A stretch of 64,000 nt of DNA from Hevea brasiliensis (GCF_030052815.1 NC_079498.1:73332992-73396991), one strand, 5' to 3'; shown: positions 23,517 through 36,790, counted from the first letter of the stretch. Notes: a model not told the origin generated them from the sequence alone. Program-made: numbers and translations.

Positions 23517-23747
23517 ATGCCCTAGAGTATATCATTTAGTATGTATCTTATATATATTTTATTAATAAAAGGCAATTTCACTTTTCTGTTTACATAATGT
23601 ATTTATGTGTAATAGAAAAGGTCCATTGATATTTTGTTAAAAATCGTATTCTTAAGTTGTCAAGAATATTAGTGACAGTATTTCTCGCACAAAGTATCAT
23701 AAATTGGTTCACAATCGAGGATACTTCACAATAAGGACACAACTTAT
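23517..23747 (+). repeat. Copia-B 5' LTR, first part
   Basis: Starts TGTTAATAGCATGCCC and runs 231 bp to the Gypsy-A insertion. The last five bases, cttat, are the target duplicated by Gypsy-A (repeated at 34927-34931). Confidence 0.92.
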
Positions 23748-24380
23748 TATGACACTCCTTACCTGTCTACAGTGTAGCCGAGCAAGTTATGCCACTCAGT
23801 GTGCCGGAGCACCAATCTGTGTTTCTATTACAATTTATCCATTTTTAATTCATTTATTTTCAATTTTGATAAATCTGAATTTTTTCGCAATTTTTATAGA
23901 AAATCCAGCAGAGTGCCGACTATAAATTAAAAAAAATAATTCTTCTAAACCTGTTTAAAAACACTTTCAATATAATTTCCAAATCCAAACTCTATTATTC
24001 ACGCATATCTCAACTCAATCTCAAAATCTCAATACTATTTTCAGAAATTCTTTATCTTTTCTGTTCACATCATCACTGAAAGTACATTCATATTTCTCAA
24101 CATTTCATTTATCAACATACATTATACAGAAAATTTCAATAACATGAAATTTCATATATTTACATTGTTACATAATTTCAAGAGTTTATAGTTACAAACC
24201 AAAATTAATATAAAATGCAAAATACAAAATGCTACCCCAAAGTCCTAATGTCCTACCATGTGCACTGCAGATGTGAGGTGACTCTAGACTCCGGATGCAA
24301 ATCTGAAGGCTCACCCGGTCTGATGTCTGCTGGGCTCACCAGCTAGGTCTCCAGTACCTGCGCGTGGCAAAAGCGACGCG

Positions 24381-24398
24381 CTAAGCAATTCTGCTTAG
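24381..24398 (-). other. Conserved LTR stem-loop
   Basis: Plus strand CTAAGCA-attc-TGCTTAG, a perfect 7-bp stem with a 4-nt loop, flanked by gcg and tggtg. An identical copy lies in the other Gypsy-A LTR (32414-32431). Confidence 0.7.
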
Positions 24399-24410
24399 TG
24401 GTGACAATAT

Positions 24411-24450
24411 AAAATAAAATAAAATAAAATAAAATAAAATAAAATAAAAA
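24411..24450. repeat. (TAAAA)n microsatellite in LTR
   Basis: About eight pentanucleotide units. The equivalent place in the 5' LTR (about 32442-32462) has roughly four, a post-insertion length change. Confidence 0.85.
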
Positions 24451-26917
24451 TAAGTATGCAGAATGTATGTTTACATTTTTTAGTAGACTTAATTTCTGAT
24501 ATTATTTGCAGTATTGTTCAATAAAAATTTGGTAAGGTTTATTATCATTGCTCGAGTAACCAATACTGGTTGACTGGATTGGATAAACGGGTAAACTGGA
24601 ACTGGGTACTAAGTACCTCAGATCATCACACCATCGGTCACATTGTGTCTCCCGGTGTGCAACAAAACAGCTAATAAGCTGTAATAATTATCAGGGTTAA
24701 AACCCAAGTATATCAACTCAAATAACATAGCCAAAAGTTATTATGTCACAGAATGGCATGGGAAGCCATGAAACACAGAATGGCATGAAGCCATATGCTG
24801 TACTACTAACAAAACCCTATTGGCATGCCAAGCTATCCAAACCAATCTTGTTAGGTATACTAGGGCATATTACACTTTTAAATTTCACAATTTTTGAATT
24901 TCAAGTTTGAATGCTACTATTCATTTCATTAGTCAACTAAAATGTTGACTTTTGTATAGGCAATAGGTACATTGATTCTAATACTCCCAACATACCACAT
25001 TTTGAATTCAAAATATGTTGGTATTGGTTGCCAATACCATTTCTAAGCTTAATGTTAATTGTGCAGAATTTTCAGTTTTCATGCTTTGTTTTTACTGTTT
25101 CATTGGTCATTTTTGTAGTTAGAATTTGGCAAAAGGATCAACGTGAAAGTTGTTCCTTATTTTGTCTAGTTGCATTTCTTTTTTTGAATCACTCCATTTG
25201 GAGTTTTGTAGCTTAAGTTATGTTCCAAAAACCACAATTGGCTGGATTGAAATTTTTCCAGAATTTCTGGACTGACCAAATCTACGGTGTTAGGAACAGT
25301 ATTGCAACTCACTTTTTGAATATTTTCTGGTCATAATTTGGGTTAGGTTTCTTCATGAAAGTTGTATATCTATATTTCAGCTTGTTGCTGGTAAAATTTC
25401 AGGTCAATTGGACCTTTCTACACTGAGTTATGGCCAAATGACTGAACACTATTCATTTTGTCATTTTGCCCAGGCAGAATGCAGGTCACCGGGATTAGGG
25501 CAAACTTTTGATCAACTTGATTTGGTTTTCTAGGCATGGTTTCTTCACCAAAGTTGTGCCATTATGTGTATAGTTTCATTTCCAATTTGCCTTACACCAA
25601 TTGGACCTCTACAATTCCAGTTATTGCTGCCTAAACTTGCTGGACTCATGCCCAGTCCTGCAGGTCACAAAGGGCAGCCACACCAAACTCCAATCCCACT
25701 ATAGATTTCACTTCATTTTTTATTTAAATAGAACCAAATGGTCACTAATTGACCATTAAAGCTCACTTTCACCATTAAATGATCAAGGTCTCAAATTTAT
25801 GCCTAAACCCTAACCCTAAGTCATGCATTTTCATACCTTCCATTGTCCTAAGCAATGTATTGATGTTAAAGGCAGCCAAATTTCAATTTAACTCTAAGAA
25901 ATCTTCAAAACTCTACTAGGTTCAAGGCTATCCAAAATTTTGGGATGGGCATACACAAGATATTTATCAAATTCTTCGCAATTTTGCACTTAATCATCCT
26001 TATTCAACATGAATTTGAAGAGAAACATAAGTTTAAGTCACTAACCTCTTAGGAAGCTAATCCAAAGCTTGTAAGAACTCTTTCTTTTTAATTCTTTTTG
26101 CTCCCAAAAGCTTCACCAAGATGAAAGAGCAAGTTTTTGTGTTGACAATTAGGGTTTTTGGTGGAAGAAAGCTAGAGAAATGGAGGTTTAGAAGTTTGTT
26201 AATGGTGGAATAAGGGACGGTATGTGGGACGGCTTGAAGAAGAAGAGAGGGCTGCTATTTTGTTTTCTAGAATTCTGCCTCCTTTCTCTTTTTTTAATGT
26301 ATTATCATTATCTTGCTTTAATTTGATTGGCCATTGCATTTTCAATTACCTCATGCTTACATAAGCATGAGGTAATAACTCCCATAATTTTCATTTTTTT
26401 TTCTTTCATTTCCTATTCACTTTTAAATAATTTTTCATTAATATTTGTTCATATTTTATGTCATATAATTCAATTACATAAATGGACAAGTTGGTCAAAA
26501 ATTATCTATGAAGACAAAATGACCAAAATGCCCTCCGTTTGGCTTAACGAACCAAAATTGTGTGTACCGATTGAAAAATTTTTCTAAGCATTTCCTTGGC
26601 ATTCTAATGCTATAAGAACTTCAATGACCCTTCTCTGGAGTGCCAATAATTATTTTATCATTTTTTTCCTGGGTCAGGGTTGCTAACGGTCTTCACCGTC
26701 ACTTCCCCTTCGGGTTACTCATCCCTGGGGTTTCAGCTCGTTTAACCTTAGTGTATTTGGTTTCTAAAATTTTTCCTTGATTTTTATGAGCATTATTTTG
26801 TTTCTTTATAACTCCTCACTCTACTCTATTTATAATTTCAAGCATTCTAGCTGCCCGGATTGACATTGGTCACCGGAACAGTAGACTGTACAAACTAGCT
26901 AAAGTGAGGATGTTATA

Positions 26918-26930
26918 ACTCTTCCCCTCT
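26918..26930 (-). other. Gypsy-A polypurine tract
   Basis: The minus strand reads AGAGGGGAAGAGT directly before the 3' LTR. The same tract precedes the Gypsy-B 3' LTR at 50552-50564. Confidence 0.85.
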
Positions 26931-28433
26931 AAGAAAAATTTTGTCCTCGAAATTTACCTAATGCAAACAGTTGAGGGAACTGTTGCCTCATCATCTCTTC
27001 ACTTTCCCAAGTTGCTTCTTCAGTGATGTGGTGCCTCCAAAGCACTTTCACTAGTGGAATTTGTTTATTTCTCAGTTCCTTCACTTCCCGAGCTAGGATC
27101 TGTATAGGTTCTTCTGTATATGTCAAGTCCGGTTGGATTTCAATCTCTTCCATGGAGATGACATGTGAATGGTCTGAGTGATATCTTTTCAGCATAGAAA
27201 CATGGAATACATTATGGATTTTTTCCAATTCTGGTGGTAAAGCTAGCCGATAGGCCACTGGTCCCACACGTTCAATAACTTCATATGGGCCAATGAACCT
27301 AGGGCTTAACTTACCCTTTCTTCCAAACCTCAGTATTTGCTTCCACGGTGATACTTTGAGAAACACTTTATCGCCAACTGCATACTCTATCTCTTTTCTC
27401 TTCAAGTCATCATAAGATTTCTGTCTATCTGAGGCAACCTTCAGGTTAGCTTTAATTATCTTCACTTTCTCCTCAGTCTGTTTCACCAGGTCTTGTCTTA
27501 CCAGCTTATCTTCACCCAATTCAGTCCAACACACTGGGGTTCTACATTTCCTCCCATACAGTGCTTCATATGGAGCCATTTGAATGCTAGCTTGGTAGCT
27601 ATTGTTATATGCGAATTCTGCTAGTGGGAGATATCTATCCCAACTCCCCTCAAACTCAATGACACAACTCCTAAGCATATCCTCCAGGATCTATCACATA
27701 ATTCACATTGTTACTATCATTTCAATTTATTAATCATGAAAATTCAATTAGTTCTTAGGTTTACCTGGATTACTCGTTTTGACTGTCCATCCGTCTAGGG
27801 ATGAAAAGCCATGCTAAAGCGGAGTTGTGTGCATAAGGCTTCTTGCAACTTTTTCCAGAATCTCGATGTAAACCTTGGGTCTCGGTCAGATATGATGGAA
27901 AGTGGGATTCCATGCAGTCTAACTATCTCACTGATATACAATTCTGCTAGCTTCTCCAGTGAGTAGTCAGTACTAACTGGCAGAAAATGTGCTGAATTCG
28001 TCAATCTATCCACTATCACAGACACTGCATCATGCTTCCTTTGGGTGAGAGGTAGACCACTAACAAAATCCATAGTGACCCTTTCCCATTTCCATTCAGG
28101 TATGCTTATAGGCTGTAGCAATCCTAATGGAACTTGATGTTCTGCTTTAACTTGCTGACATGTTAAACACTTAGTCACATAGTCAGCTATATCTCTCTTC
28201 ATACCAGGCCACCAATAATGAGGCTTCAAATCATTATACATTTTTGTGCGTTCCGGGTGCATAGCATAAACACTAGTTTGTGCTTCTTTCAGAATACTAG
28301 TCTTCAATTCCCCATCATCTGGCACACACACTCTTCCTCTGTAGTACAGACACCCATCTGCTTTCACCTCATACTCAGTTTCCTTTCCCTCTGGAATTTT
28401 ACCCACAATGGCCATTAAATTTTCATCTGCCCT
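26929..28433 (-). pseudogene. Gypsy-A integrase with chromodomain-like tail, split by an intron-like gap
   Basis: The N-terminal zinc finger shows [20 protein letters not shown] and [11 protein letters not shown]. The core shows [16 protein letters not shown] (first Asp) and [14 protein letters not shown] (second Asp). The third position reads GQSKRVIQ where Gypsy-B has GQSERVIQ, so the catalytic Glu is Lys. A TAG lies just before it at 27795-27797 (Gln in Gypsy-B). The frame crosses a GT-AG gap (27691-27774) and resumes as [17 protein letters not shown]. The C-terminal half carries GPVAYRLALPPELEKIHNVF and ends with VKVLWRHHITEEATWESEE, a chromodomain-like module of Tekay elements that in this lineage is thought to steer insertion to heterochromatin. 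Confidence 0.9.
27691..27774 (-). other. Intron-like insertion in Gypsy-A integrase (84 bp, GT-AG)
   Basis: On the minus strand the exon ends ATCCAG, the gap starts GTAAAC and ends GATAG, and coding resumes ATCCTGGAGGATATGC in frame. Gypsy-B has a 75-bp gap at the same codon boundary with GT and CAG ends. The gap is very AT-rich and full of stops, as expected of a plant intron. Confidence 0.7.
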
Positions 28434-29489
28434 CTACCTATCTTGTATCTGCTGTAGCAGGGTTGGCTTCACTCGTAACTCAACCAAAATAGCTCCATCT
28501 TGAGCTAAGGACAGATAGGCATTGAGTGATCTTAAAGCTGTGATGGACTTCCTGCTTAAAGCATTAACAACCACATTTGCCTTCCCAGGATGATAATAAA
28601 TCACACAATCATAGTCCTTCAGGAACTCAATCCATCTCCTCTGTCTAAGATTGAGCTCCTTCTGGGTTGGCAAGTATTTTAGACTCTTGTGGTCTGTACA
28701 GATGTAGCATTTTTCACCATATAATTAATGCCTCCATATCTTTAGTGCGAAGATAATTGCTGCTAACTCCAGGTCATGAGTAGGGTAGTTCTGTTCATGT
28801 GGCCTTAACTGCCTGGAAGCATAGGCGACCACTTTCCCCTCTTGCATCAATACACACCCTAGCCCATTATGTGAGGCATCACTGTAGACCACAAAGTCTT
28901 TTCCCGACACTAGCTGTGTTAACACTGGTGCTTCTGTCAACATAGTCTTCAGCCTCTCAAAAATGGCTTGGCACTTGTCGTTCCAGCCAAATTTCACATT
29001 CTTGTGCAATAACTTGGTCATTGGAGCAGCTATAAGAAAGAACCCCTTCACAAATCTTCTGTAATACCCAGCTAGCCCTAAGAAACTTCTGACCTCAGTT
29101 GTATTTCTGGGAGGCTTCCATTCCATCAATGTTTCTATCTTTTTGGGATCCACTCTAATCCCCTCAGCTGATACTATGTGTCCAAGGAAGGAGATTTCAC
29201 TCATCCAGAAGTCACACTTGGACAACTTAGCATACAGCTTCTTTTCTCACAGGGTTTGCAGAACAATCCTCAAATGTTCATCATGTTCTTCCCTGGTCTT
29301 AGAATACACCAGAATATCATCAATAAAGACCACTACAAACCAATCTAAATATGGATGGAAGATACGATTCATAAGGTCCATAAATGTTGCTGGTGCATTT
29401 GTTAACCCAAACGGTATCACTAGAAATTCATAGTGCCCATACCGGGTTCTGAATGCAGTTTTTGACACATCTGCATCCTTTACCCTCAA
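28434..29489 (-). pseudogene. Gypsy-A reverse transcriptase C-terminal part and RNase H
   Basis: Minus-strand segments 29247-29489, 28725-29225 and 28434-28673. The first has [20 protein letters not shown] and the catalytic [14 protein letters not shown] (intact FIDD). After a TGA at 29247 come [20 protein letters not shown] and the RNase H domain with [24 protein letters not shown] interrupts after KIWRH. The last RNase H box reads [12 protein letters not shown] where Gypsy-B has [12 protein letters not shown], so an active-site Asp is Asn. The segment ends with a TAG at 28434-28436. Confidence 0.9.
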
Positions 29490-30664
29490 CTGATATACCC
29501 TGATCTGAGATCAATTTTTGAAAATACACCGGCCCCTTTCAAATGATCAAACAGATCGTCAATTCTGGGCAATGGGTATTTATTCTTCACAGTTACTTTG
29601 TTTAATTGCCGATAATCAATACACAATCTCAAAGTTCCATCCTTCTTCTTCACAAACAGCATCGGAGCTTCCCATGGTGACACATTGGGGCATATGAACC
29701 CTTTATTGAGTAACTCCTGCAACTGAGTTTTCAACTCCTTCAATTTAGTGGGTGCCATCCTATAAGGAGCAATAGAAATGGGTGCTATACCCGGCATTAC
29801 CTCAATAGCAAACTCGACTTCCCTTTCTGGTGGTAAATCAGGCAACTCTTCAGGAAACACATCTGGGAAGTCTCTTACTGTGGGTATATCACACAAGTTT
29901 GGCTTAGCTTGCCTAGTATCAACTACATGTGCTAGGTAAGCTTCACAGCCTTTTCTCATCAATATTCTTGCAACTGTGGCTGAGATAACATTGGACAGGA
30001 AATCTATCCTTTCACCCACAACAGTAATCTCATTACCCTCAGAAGTTTTCAGAGAAATCCTCTTCAGTTTGCAATCAACTATTGCTTGATGACATGATAA
30101 CCAGTCTATTCCCAAAATCACGTTAAACTCGTGGAAGGGCAATTCAATTAGGTCTGCCGAGAATTCATACCCTTGAATCCTCAATGGGCAACCTTTATAC
30201 ACCTTATTCACTACCACACTGTGGCCTAGTGGATTTGTGATCAGAATGTCTTGATCACACTCCTCTATTGGAACTCCCCTCTCTACGGGTAGTTTGATGC
30301 AAATGTAGGAATGAGTGGATCCTGGATCCACCAATGCATGCACAGAAGTGTTGTAGAGGGAAAACGTACCCCTGATGACATCCGGGGCATCTTGCTCCAC
30401 CTGAGCTCTGATGGCATAGGCCATGGCAGGTACTCTAGTGTCTGGCCTCTTAGCTGACTCAGATGCAGGCCTCAGTGATGGACTAGCTGCCTCAAATTTA
30501 CCAGGCTTCTTATCCCTTTGTGGTGCAGGAGCAGGTCTGTCAGCTTGTGTCGGAGCAACAGTAGTAGTCCTCGTTAGACAATTCTTGATCTGATGTTCTA
30601 TCGATCCACACCATAAACATGCACCAGTCACTCGCCAACATTTCCCTTTATGCCACTTCGACAA
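29486..30664 (-). pseudogene. Gypsy-A gag zinc knuckle, protease and RT N-terminal part
   Basis: A 392-residue open frame, the longest intact piece of Gypsy-A. Residues 16-29 are a CX2CX4HX4C zinc knuckle ([15 protein letters not shown]). A Pro-rich linker leads to the aspartic protease with [14 protein letters not shown] (Asp at residue 113). RT begins with [20 protein letters not shown] and runs through [19 protein letters not shown] (about 337-355) to [11 protein letters not shown]. It ends in a one-base deletion relative to Gypsy-B (near 29492), which shifts the frame into the next segment. Upstream, gag is in another frame after a small indel near 30665. Confidence 0.9.
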
Positions 30665-30666
30665 GA

Positions 30667-31648
30667 CTAACAGTGTAAGATGCCGGGTCCCCTAAACACC
30701 GCCCCCGAGAGCTGCCCACCGATGGTGTGGACTGCCTCTCCTAGGTGTGAAGTGTGGTCAGGCCTCGAGATCGACTCGACCTGTGGTGGTCCTGAACTCT
30801 GAGCAGGAGGACCCTTACTCTTCTTACTGAGAGCAAAAAATGCATTGGACTGACTTGGACCCCTCTTCTGCTGTCTTTCCCTTCTATTTTGTTCATTGAT
30901 TCGGACCCTTTCCACTTTTGATGCAGCATCTACTAATTTAGCAAAATCTGTGATTTCCAATGCCGTGATCATGACCTTGATATTGTCATTGAGTCCTTCT
31001 TCAAACCTTTGGAACCTCTCTGCCTCTGTAGGGACTATCTCCCTCCCATATCGGCTCAGTCTGACAAACTCACGCTCATATTCCACCACTGACAATTGCC
31101 TCTGTCTCAAACTGATAAATTCTCTTCTTTGCTCTTCTAAATACACCTTGCTAACATATTTCTTTCTGAACTCTGTGAGGAAGAATTCCTAGGTGATCTG
31201 TTCCGGTTGCACCTCACTGGTTACTGTGTCCCATCACTGATATGCATCATCCTGAAGTAGAGACACAGCACCCACCAGGTTCTGCTCGGGGGTGCAGTTT
31301 AGCTATTTCAGCACTCTGATGGTTCTATACAATCAGTTTTCTGCGATCATGGGATCATCCTCCCTCTTCCCATAGAAATCCATAGCCCTATGTTTACGTA
31401 GTTTGTCCAGATGGGACTTCTGTGGTGCTGGTGGAGGTTGTGGCTATGGTTATGGTGGTGGAATTGCCCCCATCATTTGTCGGTAGAATTCAGTCATTTA
31501 CTGAAAAAGAGCAAACTGAGGTTGGGCAGGTGCCTCAGCTGCTGGTGGAGCAGATTCTCCCCTGCCCCCCGCCCCCCCCCGATTCAACCCTTGGTGGAGC
31601 ACGACTCTCCACCTCTTCATCAACTGCTCTTTACGAAGCAGGATCCAT
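30667..31648 (-). pseudogene. Gypsy-A gag capsid region
   Basis: The presumed start ATG at 31646-31648 gives MDPAS, then a TAA. The matching Gypsy-B start is MDPSSQRAV, so the stop replaces Gln. Further stops and indels follow to about 31150, after which 30667-31146 is open: VYLEEQRREFISLRQRQLSV, VEYEREFVRLSRYGREIVP, RFEEGLNDNIKVMITAL. This is the retrotransposon gag domain that builds the virus-like particle. The frame is lost at 30667 by an indel before the zinc knuckle. Confidence 0.85.
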
Positions 31649-31759
31649 ATCCTATTCAAAATAAGAAAACAAACAGATCAGCATCAGTGTCACCTCAACA
31701 CTTACAAATGCAATGCAATGGTATGCACTCTATCTAGTCCCAGAAACGCCTAAATTGAT

Positions 31760-31771
31760 GCTCTGATACCA
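31760..31771 (-). other. Gypsy-A primer binding site
   Basis: The minus strand reads TGGTATCAGAGC five bases inside the 5' LTR end, the classic complement to the 3' end of plant initiator tRNA-Met. Confidence 0.9.
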
Positions 31772-31776
31772 CTAAA

Positions 31777-34700
31777 TGTGACACCCCTTACCCGTCTACA
31801 GTGTAGCCGAGCAAGTTATGCCACTCAGTGTGCCGGAGCACCAATTTATGTTTCTATTACAATTTATCCCTTTTTAATTCATTTATTTTCAATTTTGATA
31901 AATCTGAATTTTTTCGTAATTTTTGTAAAAAATCTGGCAGAGTGCTGGCTATAAATTAAAAAAAAAAAACAGTTCTTCTGAACCTATTTAAAAACACTTC
32001 CAATATAATTTCCAAATCCAAACTCCATTATTCACACATATCTCAACTCAATCTCAAAATCTCAATACTATTTTCAGAAATTCTTTTTCCTTTCTGTTCA
32101 CATCATCACTGAAAGCACATTCATATTTCTTAACATTTCATTTATCAACATAAATTATACAGAAAATTTCAATAACATGAAATTTCATATATTTACATTG
32201 TTACATAATTTCAAGAGTTTATAGTTACAAACCAAAATTAATACAAAATGCAAAATACAAAATGCTACCCCAAAGTCCTAATGTCCTACCATGTGCACTG
32301 CAGATGTGAGGTGACTCTGGACTCCGGATGCAAATCTGAAGGCTCACTCGGTCTGATGTCTGCTGGGCTCACCAGCTAGGTCTCCAGTACCTGCGCGTGG
32401 CAAAAGTGATGCGCTAAGCAATTCTGCTTAGTGGTGACAATATAAAATAAAATAAAATAAAAATAATTATGCAGAATGTATGTTTACATTTTTTAGTAGA
32501 CTTAATTTCTGATATTATTTGCAGTATTGTTCAATTAAAATTTTGGTAAGGCTTATTATCATTGCCCGAGTAACCCATACTAGTTGACTGGACTGGATAA
32601 ATGGGTAAACTGGCACTGGGTACTAAGTACCTCAGACCATCACAACATCGATCACATTGTGTCTCCCGGTGTGCAACAGAATAGCTAATAAGCTGTAATA
32701 ATTACCAGGGTTAAAATCCAAGTATATCAACTCAAATAACATAGCCAAAGGCTATTATGTCACAGAATGGCATGGAAAGCCATGAAACACAGAATGGCAT
32801 GAAGCCAAATGCAGTCTTGCTAACAGAACCCTATTGGCATGCAGAGCTATTAAAACCAATCTTGTTAGGTATACTAGGGCATATTACACTTTTAAATTTC
32901 ACAATTTTTGAATTTCAAGTTTGAATGTTACTATTCATTTCATTAGTCAACTAAAATGTTGACTTTTGTATAGGCAATAGGTACATTGGTTCTAATACTC
33001 CCAACATACCACATTTTGCATTCAAAATTTGTTGTTATTAGTTGCCAATACCATTTCTAAGCTTAATGTTAATTGGGCAGAATTTTCAATTTTCATGCTT
33101 TATCTTTACTGTTCCATTGGTCATTTTTGCAGTGGGAATTTGGCAAAATGATCAACATGAAAGTTGTTCTTTATTTTTTCTAGTTCCAATTCTTTTTTTG
33201 AATCACTCTATTTGGAGTTTTGTAGCTCAAGTTATAGTCCAAAAACCACAACTGGCCGGATTGAAATTTTTCCAGAATTTCTGGACTGACCAAATCTATG
33301 GTGTTAGGAGCAGTGATTGCAACTCACTTTTTGAATATGTTCTGCTAATAATTTGGGTTCAGTTTCTTCATGAAAGTTGTAGACCTATATTTCAGCTTGT
33401 TGCTGGTAAAAGTTCAAGTCAATTGGACCTTTCTACACTAAGTTATGGCCAAATGACTAAACATTGTTCATTTGGTCATTTTGCCCAGGCAGAATGCAGG
33501 TCACCCGGATTAAGGAAAACTTTTGGTCAACTTAGTTTGGTTTTCTGGGCATGGTTTCTTCACCAAAGTTGTGCCATTATGTGCCTAGTTTCATGTTCAA
33601 TTGGCCTTGCACAAATTGGACCTCTACAATTCCAGTTATTGCTACCCAAACCTGCTGGACTCATACCCAGTCCTGCAGGTCACCAAGGGCAGCCATACCA
33701 AACTCCAATCCCACTACACAATTCACTTTATTTTTTATTTCAACAAAACCAAATGGTCACTATTTGACCATTAAAGCTTACTTTCACCCTTATCAAGGTC
33801 TCAAATTTATGCCCAAACCCTAACCCTAAGTCATGCATTTCCATACCTTCCATTGTCCTAAGCAATGTATTGATGTTAAAGGCAGCCAAATTTCAATTTA
33901 ACTCTAAGAAATCTTCAAAACTCTACTAGGTTCAAGGCTGCCCAAAATTTTGGGATGGGCATACACAAGATATTTATCAAATTCTTTGCAATTTTGCACT
34001 CAATCATCCTTATTCAACATGAATTTGAAGAGAAACATAAGTTTAAGTCACTAACCTCTTAGGGAGCTAATCCAGAGCTTGTAAGAACTCTTTCTTTTTA
34101 ATTCTTTTTGCTCCCAAAAGCTTCACCAAGATGAAAGAGCAAGTTTTTGTGTTGACAATTAGGGTTTTTGGTGGAAGAAAGCTAGGGAAATGGAGGTTTA
34201 GAAGTTTGTTAATGGTGGAATAAGGGAGGGTATGTGGGATGGCTTGAAGAAGAAGGGAGGGCTGCTATTTTGTTTTCTAGAATTCTGCCTCCTTTCTCTA
34301 TTTTTAATGTATTATCATTATCTTACTTTAATTTGATTGGCCATTGCATTTTTATTTACCTCATGCTTACATAAACATGAGGTAATAACTCCCATAATTT
34401 TCATTTTTTTTTCTTTCATTTCCTATTCATTTTTAAATAATTTTTCATCAATATTTGTTCATATTTTATGCCATATAATTCAATTAAATAAATGGACAAG
34501 TTGGTCAAAAATCATCTCTAAAGACGAAATGACCAAAATGCCCTCCGTTTGCTTAACGAGCCAAAATTGTATGTACATATTGAAAAATTTTTCTAAGCAT
34601 TTCCTTGGCATTCTAATGCCATAAGAACTCAATGACCCTTCTCTGGAGTCCCAATAATTATTTTATAATTTTTTCCCCGGGTCTAGAGTTGCTAACGGCC

Positions 34701-34926
34701 TTCACCGTCACTTACCCTTCGGGTTACTCATCCCTGGGGTTTCGACTCATTTAACCTTAGTGTATTTGGTTTCTAAAATTTTTCCTTGATTTTTATGAGA
34801 ATTATTTAGTTTCTTTATAACTCCTCACTCTAGTGTATTTATAATTTCAAACATTCTAGCTACCGGGACTGACATTGGTCACCGGAACAGTAGACTGTAC
34901 AGACTAGCTAAAGTGAGGATGTTACA
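31777..34926 (-). repeat. Gypsy-A 5' LTR
   Basis: Starts TGTGACACCCCTTACCC and ends GAGGATGTTACA. It carries the stem-loop at 32414-32431. A 241-codon plus-strand ORF (33042-33767) runs antisense through it, but the partner LTR interrupts it after about 62 codons, so I treat it as chance. Confidence 0.92.
32414..32431 (-). other. Conserved LTR stem-loop
   Basis: CTAAGCA-attc-TGCTTAG, identical in stem and loop to the copy at 24381-24398. Confidence 0.7.
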
Positions 34927-36790
34927 CTTATCCAAAAAGATTATAATCATATTTGTTCCCAAGGTATTTATATGAGATATAAATAAGATAGAATGGTGAG
35001 TCTCATGCCATATAACAAACATGATAGGCACTTATATATGATAAGTAAGCCGAACCAATGATGCATATGACAAGTACATAGAGTTTACTCTTGTTAATGC
35101 ATTGGCATATATCATATCAGTGCATATAATCTTTAGACCTGAGATAACACAGTTATCTTGTATATAGGTAGTTTGAGTTTGATACTGCTTTCATACTTGT
35201 ACTGTGTATGGGTATATGGGCATGTATTGGCTCCTACTAGTTATATATGGAGGTAGTTGTTGATCAAGATGGAATCTATTACCCTAAGTAAATAGGTATA
35301 AAGTCCTATGTTCATTTAATTATTCCTGATGTTTCAAGTTCCTGGCCAGGACAGACAGATTTAATCAGAAAAGAGTTTCTAATGAGAAAATCTTTTTAAT
35401 CAAGAATTGGAATTAAAAGAGAACATAATATTCATAGCAAATGGGGTTTGACATACACCATGACTCCAGCTCGAATTGGGATTTTGTAACAGAGAGATTC
35501 TAGTGCATGGTAACATATGATTAAAGGTTCATTTAAGGTATTCCTTATTACTAATTGGGTGGCCATGGCATACAATGCTAGGTGTTAACCATGGTCTATG
35601 AGGTGCATAAAATGATTTAGAGAAATCATTTATGGTAAGAAAGAGTTCTAATATTATTAAGAGTTAATATCATATCTCATTGCCAATTAGTGATGAGCCT
35701 TGTGAGTCACACACATACACAAGTAATCACCAAGTTAAATGTGATTTAATTAATTAGTTAAAGAGTTTAATTGATTAATTAAATAGGTTTGGTTTGCAAT
35801 TAGATTGCAAAGTCCCTAGCATGGCTTGAAACCAAATCTAGGTTATTGGATGTATAGTATAAGTTAAATTTATATTTAAAGCATTTAAATATGAATTTAA
35901 TTATGAGAAATTAATTAATAGAGATCAATTAATTAATTTATATTTGATATAAATTGATTAGAAGAGGAGAAATAATTATTTTGGGTTGAGAACTCAAAAT
36001 TACAACACAAGGGTAATTTGGTCATTTCACAGGGTGACATGTGGCACCATGACATGACACCATATAAGCTTGCCATTTGTCTTCCAATCATGTATGATGA
36101 TCAAAGTCAAGATTAAATCTAGCTTTGACACTTAGCTTAATGTGATTAGGTCAATTAAAATTAAGATGCAATCAGGTGATGACATGTGGCAAGGTTTTTA
36201 AGTGATTACCTAATTATAAAAGAGAAAGAATAAAAGAACAAAATAACATTCTAATTTTTATCAAAAGGTGCCGCCACCCATATTTTCTCTTCCTCTCTTC
36301 TTCTTCATCAAAGAGAATATTCAAAGAGAATTGCCCATATTCTCTTGAATTAAAATTGCTAGAAATTGTTTCTAGTGTCCTATATATGTCTACAACCTCT
36401 CTAAAGGCAAATCTCTATTTTTTAATTGGTTGGAAAGGCTTGAGAAGCTGTTCAAGGGGCTGTCATTGGTGATCTTGGTGTGGAGAAGCTAAAGGGACAA
36501 CATCTGGGGTCCTAAGTGCTTCACAAAAGTACCAAACACATCTACAGTGCATCAAAAGATTAGTGCACATGTTCTTGTATTAATCTAGGATTCTAATGAA
36601 TCAATTTGTTAATTCAAAAATCTTAAATGGAAAATGTAAATCCTAATACATATTAAAAGGGCTTTAATATGCAATTGAACATTGAAATCAATTAGGTATA
36701 TAATGAATCTTGCATGATGCATGAGATCCTAGAAGACAATTTTTTAATTCAGTGTTCTAATCTAATAATTTTCATGATTTCGCTCCTTCA
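34927..36790 (+). repeat. Copia-B 5' LTR, second part
   Basis: Resumes the LTR after Gypsy-A (the first five bases are the duplicated cttat) and ends CGCTCCTTCA. It contains the TATA-like box at 36215-36222. It matches the Copia-B 3' LTR part 53584-55197 along its length. Confidence 0.92.
36215..36222 (+). promoter_or_regulatory. TATA-like box of Copia-B 5' LTR
   Basis: TATAAAAG in the same context as the other Copia LTRs, about 570 bp before the LTR end. Transcription would start about 30 bases downstream if it is used (inference). Confidence 0.45.

Larger units (their letters stand above)
23748..26917 (-). repeat. Gypsy-A 3' LTR
   Basis: Begins tatgacactccttacc (a mutated TGTGACACC) and ends gaggatgttata. 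It contains a (TAAAA)n run near 24411-24450, clearly longer than in the 5' LTR, and the stem-loop at 24381-24398. Confidence 0.92.
23748..34926 (-). mobile_element. Gypsy-A: full-length minus-strand Tekay/Del-type element
   Basis: LTRs at 23748-26917 (3170 bp) and 31777-34926 (3150 bp) flank a 4859-bp internal region. The 5-bp duplication cttat (23743-23747 and 34927-34931) is perfect. Minus-strand order: primer site, gag with zinc knuckle, protease, RT, RNase H, integrase, chromodomain-like tail, polypurine tract. RT before integrase is the Gypsy order. Long LTRs, the tRNA-iMet-type primer site and the chromodomain-like end fit the Tekay/Del lineage. The two LTRs look very similar by eye, suggesting a fairly recent insertion. 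Coding capacity is lost through stops and frameshifts. Confidence 0.94.

Noticed and set aside
33042..33767. 241-codon plus-strand ORF with hydrophobic stretches, looking like a membrane protein
   Set aside because: It lies antisense within the Gypsy-A 5' LTR. The other Gypsy-A LTR (from 25028) has a stop after about 62 codons and Gypsy-B LTRs keep only short pieces, so the frame is not conserved.
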